From Gordonia rubripertincta (GTDB lineage: Bacteria > Actinomycetota > Actinomycetes > Mycobacteriales > Mycobacteriaceae): a stretch of DNA of 64,000 bases. Below, in pieces: positions 58,164-64,000 of the stretch (position 1 is its first letter; each line of letters starts with the position of its first letter). A program made the translations under genes and the position numbers. The notes below the pieces were generated by a model that saw nothing but the letters and a program-made list of their open reading frames with translations, made no database searches and was not told where the DNA came from. The stretch lies in NCBI RefSeq assembly GCF_038024875.1, contig NZ_CP136136.1, forward strand, positions 1,054,001-1,118,000. The letters are read 5' to 3'.

Positions 58164-59017
58164 CCGCGGACCCGGTCCCCGACGCGTCCGTCGACAACTC
58201 CGAGATGACTCCCCTCGGACCGGATTCGGTCGCGTGGAAAGTATTCGGCGACCTGACCTTCGTCCTGGGTGCGCCCCGTCGGCTCCTCATCGACGTCGCC
58301 CACCCCGTGGTGGCGACCGGCGTGCGCGAGTTCTCGGTCTTCGAGACCGACCCGTACGGACGCGCCGAACGCACACTCGACATGATCATGGGCGTCGTCT
58401 ACGGCCGCGACGACGCACTCACCATGGCGCGCCGGCTGCGCGAACGCCACCGCGACATCAAGGGCCGCAATCCCGACGGCTCCCGCTGGAGCTCACTGAA
58501 TCCCGAAGCGTTCCACTGGGTTCACGCGAGTCTCGTGCACGGGATCTACACCCAGCAGAGAGAACTGGGTCGTGGGTGGAGGCCCGGCGAGGTCGAGCAG
58601 TTCTACCTCGAGATGCGTCAGGTCGGGCGTATGTACGGGGTGCGCGAGCAGGACATGCCGGAGAACTGGGATGCGTTCTGCGCCTGGTTCGACGAGATGA
58701 CCCGCACCCGACTCGAGCGTTCCGACATGACCGATCGCGTCTTCGGTGTGGTGACGTCGCCGAAACCGCCGCCGCACATCCCGGTTCTACGGCACGCGCT
58801 CGTCTGGAACGCCACGGTCCGTCCGGTGGCCGGGCTCGTGCTGGGCACCGTCACCGCAGGGCTTCTCACGCCGGAACTGCGAGATCTGCTCGGCATCGAT
58901 TGGGGCGCCGCACGGCGCTTCCTCTTCCGCCTGATCTCGCTGCAGTCGCGGGTGATCGTCCCGCGTCTGCCCAGGGCTGTCCGCATGGTTCCCCACGCGC
59001 GCGCGGCGTACCGGTAA
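58160..59017 (+). CDS. MpaB/DUF2236 oxygenase family protein
   Basis: A 285-residue, mostly helical protein of the MpaB'/latex-clearing-protein catalytic-domain family (DUF2236). It shows RLLIDVAHPVVATGV, VYGRDDALTMARRLRERH, the conserved HWVHASLVHG (candidate haem-pocket His) and a late membrane-like stretch. Members are b-type haem oxygenases acting on isoprenoid or lipid chains. There is no signal peptide although the coupled upstream gene is secreted. ATGA overlap implies translational coupling. Confidence 0.87.
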   Translation: MTADPVPDASVDNSEMTPLGPDSVAWKVFGDLTFVLGAPRRLLIDVAHPVVATGVREFSVFETDPYGRAERTLDMIMGVVYGRDDALTMARRLRERHRDIKGRNPDGSRWSSLNPEAFHWVHASLVHGIYTQQRELGRGWRPGEVEQFYLEMRQVGRMYGVREQDMPENWDAFCAWFDEMTRTRLERSDMTDRVFGVVTSPKPPPHIPVLRHALVWNATVRPVAGLVLGTVTAGLLTPELRDLLGIDWGAARRFLFRLISLQSRVIVPRLPRAVRMVPHARAAYR

Positions 59018-59027
59018 ACGAACGACA

Positions 59028-59059
59028 GTGCTCCCGCACAACGAATCATGCGGGAGCAC
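59028..59059. terminator. Bidirectional terminator hairpin
   Basis: GTGCTCCCGCA (59028-59038) and TGCGGGAGCAC (59049-59059) pair perfectly over a 10-base loop between the convergent oxygenase and monooxygenase genes. Confidence 0.7.
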
Positions 59060-59073
59060 AGCGGCTTCGGTGA

Positions 59074-60408
59074 TCAGAAGGCGCGCAGGTTCTCCCTCAG
59101 GGTCGAGCCGGTGTACTCGTCGCGGATGAGTCCACGGCGGCGCAGCTCGGGCGCCAGACCGTCGGAGATCATCGCCAGGTTCATACGCGTGGTGGGCAGG
59201 TAGAACAGGAAGCCGTCGCCGCCCGCCTCCTCCATGATCTCGCCCATCTTGTCGGCGATGGTCGACGGTGAACCGACGAGACCCATGTCCTTGACCTGGA
59301 AGCTGCTCGCCACGACCTCGCGCAGGGTCTCGTCCTCGCGGCCGCCGAACAGACCGGCGATCGAGGTGTACTCGCCGTTCTGCTTGGACAGGTCGATGTC
59401 GCCGACCCTGGTGTCGGGGTCGATGGCGCCGAAGTCGATGCGGCCGCCCGAGGTGTAGGACATGTTCCACAGGTTGTACTCGATGGCCTTGTCGGTCTTG
59501 CGGAATGCCTGAGCCGCTTCGTAGGCTGCCTGGGCCTCGGCGTCGGTGGCCGCGATCGTGGGGGTCGCGATGAAGAGGACCTTGATGTGGTCGGGGTTGC
59601 GTCCGGCGGCGGCCGCGCGCGCACGGATGTCCGCTCGGTAGGCCTTTGCGTCCGCGGCGTCCTTGACGATGGCGATCTGGGTGTCGTCGTAGTTGGCGGC
59701 GAGCACGCGACCGGGCTCCGAGCTGCCGGCCGAGCACACGGGGACCTCGCGCTGCGGGCCCGGGATGGTGTTCAGCGGGCCGCGGCACTTGAAGAACTTG
59801 CCGACGAACTCGATCGGGTTGACCTTGGTGTGGTCGGCGTAGACACCGGAGTAGGGATCGGCGATGACGGCGCCCTCCTCCCACGAGTTCTGCAGCGCCT
59901 TGACGACGTCGATCCACTCCATCGCCATCTCGTAGCGTTCGTCGTGCTCGAGATGCCGTTCGTAACCGAAGTTCTGGGCGACGCGGTCGGTGACGCTGGT
60001 GACCACGTTCATGCCCACGCGACCCTCGGTGAGGTGATCGAGGGTGGTGAACGCACGCGCCGCGAGGAACGGCGGGTACTGGATGGTCGACACGGTCGGG
60101 ATGATGCCGATGTGCTTGGTCTGCTGGGTCATCAGCGGCACCAGCGGCAGCGGGTCGTTCTTGGGGGCCATGAAGCCGCGACGCAGCGAGGTCTCGGCGG
60201 AGTTCTTATAGGAATCTTCGACCATCGAGGTGTCCTCGATGAGGATGTAGTCGAAGCCGGCACGTTCGAGACTCTTGGCCATGTCGACGTGGATGTCGGG
60301 CTTCATCCAGTCCAGGTGGTTGGTGCCGGTCCACGGACCGTCACCGTTCGTCGGGCTCCAGGGGTGAATGCCGAAGCCGTCTCCGAGGAACCAACCCATG
60401 TGGAACAT
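59074..60408 (-). CDS. LLM-class FMN monooxygenase (NtaA/SnaA/DszA type)
   Basis: A 444-residue bacterial-luciferase-like flavin monooxygenase needing FMNH2 from a separate reductase, not present here. Typical segments: FHMGWFLGDGFGIHPWSP, HIGIIPTVSTIQYPPFLAAR, GRVGMNVVTSVTDRVAQNFG, PVCSAGSSEPGR. Relatives oxidise nitrilotriacetate, sulfones and other xenobiotics. ATG 60408 follows AGGAGATCGC. It is the last gene of the ABC-transporter operon (76 bases after the second ATPase), so the transported compound is probably its substrate. Confidence 0.9.
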   Translation of the reverse strand: MFHMGWFLGDGFGIHPWSPTNGDGPWTGTNHLDWMKPDIHVDMAKSLERAGFDYILIEDTSMVEDSYKNSAETSLRRGFMAPKNDPLPLVPLMTQQTKHIGIIPTVSTIQYPPFLAARAFTTLDHLTEGRVGMNVVTSVTDRVAQNFGYERHLEHDERYEMAMEWIDVVKALQNSWEEGAVIADPYSGVYADHTKVNPIEFVGKFFKCRGPLNTIPGPQREVPVCSAGSSEPGRVLAANYDDTQIAIVKDAADAKAYRADIRARAAAAGRNPDHIKVLFIATPTIAATDAEAQAAYEAAQAFRKTDKAIEYNLWNMSYTSGGRIDFGAIDPDTRVGDIDLSKQNGEYTSIAGLFGGREDETLREVVASSFQVKDMGLVGSPSTIADKMGEIMEEAGGDGFLFYLPTTRMNLAMISDGLAPELRRRGLIRDEYTGSTLRENLRAF

Positions 60409-60484
60409 TGCGATCTCCTGTCGTGAGAAATGGTTGTGAGATGTGTTGCCACCGGCCGGGGCGGCCGGCGAGTCGCGGGTGGGG

Positions 60485-61258
60485 TCAGGCCGCTGCTTCC
60501 ATGGCCTGGTAGGCGCCGACCAGCGTCTGCGTGTAGTCGTTCGACGGCGCCTCGAGGATCGACCTCGTCTCGCCCGATTCGACGACCCTGCCGCGGTTCA
60601 TCACGAGCAGGTCGTCGGTGATGAAGGCAGTCGCCGGGAGTCCGTGCGAGATGAAGACGAGCCCGAGCGAGTGCGTCTTCACGTAGTTCTTGAGGAGGTT
60701 GAGGACCACCGCCTGGGCCGACACGTCGAGCGCACTCACCGCCTCGTCGCAGACCAGGATGTCCGGCCCGGCGACGAGCGCCCGTGCGATCGAAAGACGT
60801 TGCCGCTGACCGCCGGAGAGCTGGTGCGGAAACCGCTCGACGAGTTCGGGAGCGATGCCGAGTTCGGCGACGATCGCGTCCACGGCGGCGTCGGCCGCCT
60901 TCTCGTCGAGCCCGCCGAGGATCTGCGCCGGGCGTCGGATCGCCTCGCGGATGATCCGCCGGGGATCGAACGTCGTGGTGGTGTCCTGGGCCACGAGCTG
61001 CACCTTGCGGCGGTACGCGAGGCGGCCGGGACGACGTTCGAGAAGCCGGGACAGGTCGCGGCCGTCGACGAGGACCTGCCCCGAGGTCGGCGTGGTGAGT
61101 CCGACGATCATCTTGCCGAGAGTCGACTTGCCCGAACCGCTTTCGCCGACGATCCCGGTGGCTCGGCCGCTCTCCAGCTTGGTGGTCACCCCGCCGACAG
61201 CGGTCACCTTGCGCCCGTACTGCTTGTGGACGTCGACGACCTCGATGATCGTGCTCAT
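60485..61258 (-). CDS. Peptide/nickel-type ABC transporter ATPase (second)
   Basis: A 257-residue ATPase of the OppF/DppF type: Walker A VGESGSGKST, signature LSGGQRQRLSIARAL, Walker B ILVCDEAVSALD and the H-loop FISHGL. The C-terminal iron-sulfur-like extension of longer DppF proteins is absent. It starts in an ATGA overlap with the first ATPase (ATG 61258), so both subunits are made together. Confidence 0.9.
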   Translation of the reverse strand: MSTIIEVVDVHKQYGRKVTAVGGVTTKLESGRATGIVGESGSGKSTLGKMIVGLTTPTSGQVLVDGRDLSRLLERRPGRLAYRRKVQLVAQDTTTTFDPRRIIREAIRRPAQILGGLDEKAADAAVDAIVAELGIAPELVERFPHQLSGGQRQRLSIARALVAGPDILVCDEAVSALDVSAQAVVLNLLKNYVKTHSLGLVFISHGLPATAFITDDLLVMNRGRVVESGETRSILEAPSNDYTQTLVGAYQAMEAAA

Positions 61259-62142
61259 GCTGCCGCCTCCTCTCTCATGACCGTCTCCAGGGTCGGAAGA
61301 CGGTCCAGCTGAGCCGAACTCAGCGTGGGCATGCATTCCAGCAATCCCCGGGTGTAGGGGTGCGTCGCATGATCGAGGTCGGCGGCGGCGATGATCTCCA
61401 CGGCGCTGCCGGCCTGCATGACGAGCACCTTGTCGGCGAAACGTCGTGCAAGCGCGATGTCGTGGGTGATGAAGACCAGCGACGCACCGTTCTCGATGGT
61501 GAGGCCGGTCATGAGTTCCATGACCGACACCGCCAGGGACGCGTCGAGTGCACTCGTCGGTTCGTCCGCGACGAGCAATTCGGGCTCGGACGCCAGTGCG
61601 ATCGCCATCATCACGCGCTGACGCATGCCGCCGGAGAGCTGGCCGGGTACCGACGACATCACCCGGCGCGGTTCGACGATGCCGACCTGCTCCAGGCGGG
61701 CCTCCGCGACCGCGGCCCGCGCCTTGCGGGAGCCGTACCTGCTCTTCGGCAGGACCGCCGTGAGCTGACTGCCCACCGACCAGATCGGATCGAGGGAGCT
61801 CATGGCGTCCTGGAAGATCATCGAGATCCCCTCGCGCCGAGCCGGGATCCTCTGAGCCTTCCCCGCCAGCAGCGAGCGACCCGACAGCGACATCGTCGCC
61901 GCCGACACCTCGCCCACTCCAGGCGGGATGAACCCGCCGAGTGCGTTGGCGATGCTCGACTTCCCCGAGCCCGACTCGCCGACGATGGCGACCCGCTCGC
62001 GCCGGCCGATCGTGAAGGAGGTCGGGTGGATCTTCTCCACCCCGCCGTAACGGATCGTCAGATCGGTGACCTCGAGGACCGGGGCAGGAGTGCCCGTGAG
62101 GTCCTCTTCGGCTACCGCGACCTGGTCGGTGAGCGTGGTCAT
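61255..62142 (-). CDS. Peptide/nickel-type ABC transporter ATPase (first)
   Basis: A 295-residue ATPase of the OppD/DppD type: Walker A VGESGSGKSS, signature LSGGMRQRVMMAIAL, Walker B LLVADEPTSALD, H-loop FITHDI, and the terminal THPYTRGLLECMP typical of the group. ATG 62142 overlaps the solute-binding protein stop in ATGA; the frame is open 48 codons further upstream but overlaps that gene. No permease gene separates them. Confidence 0.9.
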   Translation of the reverse strand: MTTLTDQVAVAEEDLTGTPAPVLEVTDLTIRYGGVEKIHPTSFTIGRRERVAIVGESGSGKSSIANALGGFIPPGVGEVSAATMSLSGRSLLAGKAQRIPARREGISMIFQDAMSSLDPIWSVGSQLTAVLPKSRYGSRKARAAVAEARLEQVGIVEPRRVMSSVPGQLSGGMRQRVMMAIALASEPELLVADEPTSALDASLAVSVMELMTGLTIENGASLVFITHDIALARRFADKVLVMQAGSAVEIIAAADLDHATHPYTRGLLECMPTLSSAQLDRLPTLETVMREEAAA

Positions 62143-63758
62143 GGCTTGAGCTCCGAGTAGTCGATCACGCTGTCGGTGCGGAAGACGTAACCCTCGACAC
62201 CGTTGGCGAATGCGTTGAGCGGCTGTACGTATCCGATGTACACCGTCGGCATCTGGTCCTGCAGGACGCGCTCGGCCTCGTTCCACTTGCCCCAGGCGGC
62301 CGGGGTGAGCGGCTCGCCGGAGGCGTTGCCCGCAGCGATGGCGTTGTTCAGCGGTGCGTAATCGAAGTCCGGCCAGTTGATCGGCGATCCGGGGGTGTAG
62401 AAGAGCGACAGCACGTACGGCGGGGACTGCACGACCGCGTAGTCACGGCCCATCGATGCCTGGAACGTCTTGTTGGCCAGACCTTCCTGGAACACCGCCG
62501 AGTTCACCTCGTTGATCGTGACCTCGAATCCCGCAGCGCGGGCCGCCGTCTGGATCTGGACGGCAGTCTCTTTGAGATCCGGCACGGCGTTGTTGACGGT
62601 CAGCTCGAACTTCACCGGGGTGGTGATCCCCGCGTTGCGCAGGATCTCCAGCGACTTCGCCGGATCGGTGGTGTTGCTCTTCAACCCGTCGCCGTTGTAG
62701 TCCGGCAGCGTGTCGTTCAGGATCGACGAGATCGGACCCAGCCGACCCTTGTAGACGTCCTTCATGATCGCGTCGTAGGGAACCGCGTGGGAGAACGCGC
62801 GGCGGACCTCGACGTTGTCGAACGGCGCCTTGGTGGTGGTCAGCGGAACGTAGACGTAGGCATTGCTGGGCACCGTGAAAATCTGGGCGGCGTTGGCATC
62901 GCGCAGGGCGACCTGGTCCGCGGGACGCAGCTGCGTGGCAACCGATGCGTCACCGCTCTTGACGAGGTTGGAGCGCTGGCCGGCGTCGGCGACGACGCGC
63001 TGGACGACACGCTTCACCCCGGGCTCGCCGAGAGCGTATCCGGGGTTGGCCTCATAGACCATCTGCTGGCCGGGGGTGTAGCTGGTCAGCTTGTACGCAC
63101 CGAAGCCGAAGTCCGCGTTGGTCTTCGAGTACTCGACGCCGTACGGGTCGTCCGGAGTGGCGTTCGCCGTCAGCACCTCGGAGTCGTAGATGGCGTACGG
63201 GGAGTTCGCCAGCAGCGACAGCAGCGTGAAGCCGTGCGACGGATCGGCGATCGAGATGGCGACGGTGGCGTCGTCGACCTTTTTCACCTGGTCGGGCGAG
63301 GTGATGACCGGAGCGCTGACGAAGGACACGATGCTGGTGTCGACCTCGAACTTGCGCTTGAACGAGAAGATCACGTCGTCGGCGTCGAGGGCATTGCCGG
63401 CGGCGCTCTTGGCCTCGGTGTTGAGGTGGAAGGTGTAGGTCTCGCCGTCAGGGCTGACCTCGTAGCTCTTGGCCAGCACGGGCTCGAACTTGAAGAGCTC
63501 CTGGTGTGCCGAGAGTCCGTCGGACCCTGCGATGTACGGGTTGCGGATGAGGGTGGCGCCGGTGTTCAGGAAGAACTCGGCAGCCTCGTAACCGGTTGCG
63601 CTGGTCTCGTAGCTGAAGCTCGGCGGCTGGGCGGCGGTCACGATGACCACCCCGCCCTCGGCGGAGTCGTTCGACGACCCGCCACCACACGCGCTGAGTG
63701 TCAGTGCGGCGGCGAGGGCGAGCGCGGTTCCGCTCACCAGGGTGGACAGTCGTTTCAT
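62139..63758 (-). CDS. Solute-binding lipoprotein, family 5 (peptide/nickel type)
   Basis: A 539-residue extracytoplasmic binding protein. A lipoprotein signal ends in the lipobox LTLSAC (Cys24). The mature protein has the SBP family 5 order (ELFKFEPVLAKSYEVSPDGE, TYTFHLNTEAKSAAGNALDADDVIFSFK, and VEVRRAFSHAVPYDAIM). It should deliver a peptide-like or organosulfur/xenobiotic compound to the transporter. ATG 63758 is fixed by the signal sequence. It overlaps the first ATPase gene by four bases. Confidence 0.92.
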   Translation of the reverse strand: MKRLSTLVSGTALALAAALTLSACGGGSSNDSAEGGVVIVTAAQPPSFSYETSATGYEAAEFFLNTGATLIRNPYIAGSDGLSAHQELFKFEPVLAKSYEVSPDGETYTFHLNTEAKSAAGNALDADDVIFSFKRKFEVDTSIVSFVSAPVITSPDQVKKVDDATVAISIADPSHGFTLLSLLANSPYAIYDSEVLTANATPDDPYGVEYSKTNADFGFGAYKLTSYTPGQQMVYEANPGYALGEPGVKRVVQRVVADAGQRSNLVKSGDASVATQLRPADQVALRDANAAQIFTVPSNAYVYVPLTTTKAPFDNVEVRRAFSHAVPYDAIMKDVYKGRLGPISSILNDTLPDYNGDGLKSNTTDPAKSLEILRNAGITTPVKFELTVNNAVPDLKETAVQIQTAARAAGFEVTINEVNSAVFQEGLANKTFQASMGRDYAVVQSPPYVLSLFYTPGSPINWPDFDYAPLNNAIAAGNASGEPLTPAAWGKWNEAERVLQDQMPTVYIGYVQPLNAFANGVEGYVFRTDSVIDYSELKP

Positions 63759-63814
63759 GGTTGTCGGGGCTCCGTTCTGGGAAGGGTTGAGAGAGGCAGT
63801 CGGATGTCTGATGG

Positions 63815-63955
63815 TCAGACCCGTCGGCGACGGGAGATGAAGGCGGTGACCCGGGAGGCAGCCCACACCGAGTAGGCGAGTGCGAGAACCGGGAACAGGG
63901 CGGGCCACCAGCGTCCGACCGCACGGATGACCGACGCCGTCGGTCGTTTCGGCAT
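63815..63955 (-). CDS. 46-residue single-helix membrane peptide
   Basis: ATG 63955 opens 46 codons ending in TGA 63815: a basic start (MPKRP, then RAVGRWW), one hydrophobic helix (PALFPVLALAYSVWAASRV) and a basic tail ISRRRRV. The positive ends and clean helix look like a real small membrane protein rather than chance. It lies 56 bases upstream of the solute-binding protein gene and downstream of a 9-bp dyad, so it should lead this operon. It has no clear ribosome site; a leaderless start is possible. Confidence 0.6.
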   Translation of the reverse strand: MPKRPTASVIRAVGRWWPALFPVLALAYSVWAASRVTAFISRRRRV

Positions 63956-63958
63956 ACT

Positions 63959-63983
63959 GTTCGATGACCCACGCTCATCGAAC
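63959..63983. promoter_or_regulatory. Operator-like dyad at the head of the ABC/monooxygenase operon
   Basis: GTTCGATGA (63959-63967) and TCATCGAAC (63975-63983) are perfect 9-bp arms with a 7-base spacer, 3 bases from the small ORF start. To the right GGGAGG (63985-63990) and GTG 63996 look like the start of a divergent plus-strand gene cut by the window end, possibly its regulator. Confidence 0.6.
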
Positions 63984-64000
63984 CGGGAGGTCCCCGTGGC

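Overview
The window reads as chromosomal DNA of a high-GC, mycolic-acid-containing actinomycete (order Mycobacteriales). Support comes from an antigen-85-type mycolyltransferase, a DUF3068 membrane protein, a DUF5313 protein, a mycothiol-dependent-type enzyme, GTG starts, and many genes with a TANNNT -10 box 5-8 bases before the start codon. The mix of rubber/lipid/sterol-type enzymes suggests Gordonia or a close relative; the genus is an inference. I see no tRNA, rRNA, CRISPR array, transposase, integrase or phage gene. It looks like an ordinary core/accessory mosaic dominated by redox, lipid and transport genes.

Left third (1-24 kb): a Cys/His-motif hypothetical protein; nadB with a downstream epoxide-hydrolase-like gene; a divergent FAD-Rieske oxidoreductase and an SRPBCC protein; membrane and small acidic proteins; a Zn alcohol dehydrogenase; an ABC1/AarF kinase; DUF3068 and mycolyltransferase genes ending convergently at two strong hairpins; an amidase; an FAD dehydrogenase; a DyP peroxidase with an encapsulin-targeting tail followed by its encapsulin; and a heterodimeric ABC exporter pair.

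Middle (24-48 kb): an SDR, a D-2-hydroxyacid dehydrogenase, RNase HI, a trans-aconitate methyltransferase, a secreted DUF4185 protein, and a proline-rich 57-residue ORF. A two-gene operon pairs an APH-type kinase (with a DUF6285-like tail) with an acyl-CoA dehydrogenase, resembling the kinase/dehydrogenase step of 4-hydroxyacyl-CoA catabolism. Then come a LysR/SnoaL divergent pair, a TetR-controlled APH + DUF7064/7065 operon, an alpha/beta-hydrolase of PHA-synthase type, a DJ-1/PfpI protein, an aminotransferase, an OPT transporter with a divergent TetR gene, and a Tat-exported cholesterol oxidase divergent from an SDR.

Right third (48-64 kb): a MarR regulator and DHA2 drug-efflux pump with a clear MarR-type operator; a CaiB CoA-transferase; catalase; cinA; a FadD acyl-CoA synthetase divergent from a secreted lipase that overlaps an MpaB/DUF2236 oxygenase; and an operon of a 46-residue membrane peptide, solute-binding lipoprotein, two ABC ATPases and an LLM flavin monooxygenase, with no permease gene in the window.

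Four genes (DUF6480, DUF4185, DHA2 pump, CaiB) are each restored to full length by removing one base, or two for CaiB. Four of the five extra bases lie in G4/C4 runs, so residual sequencing insertions are more likely than five independent pseudogenisation events.
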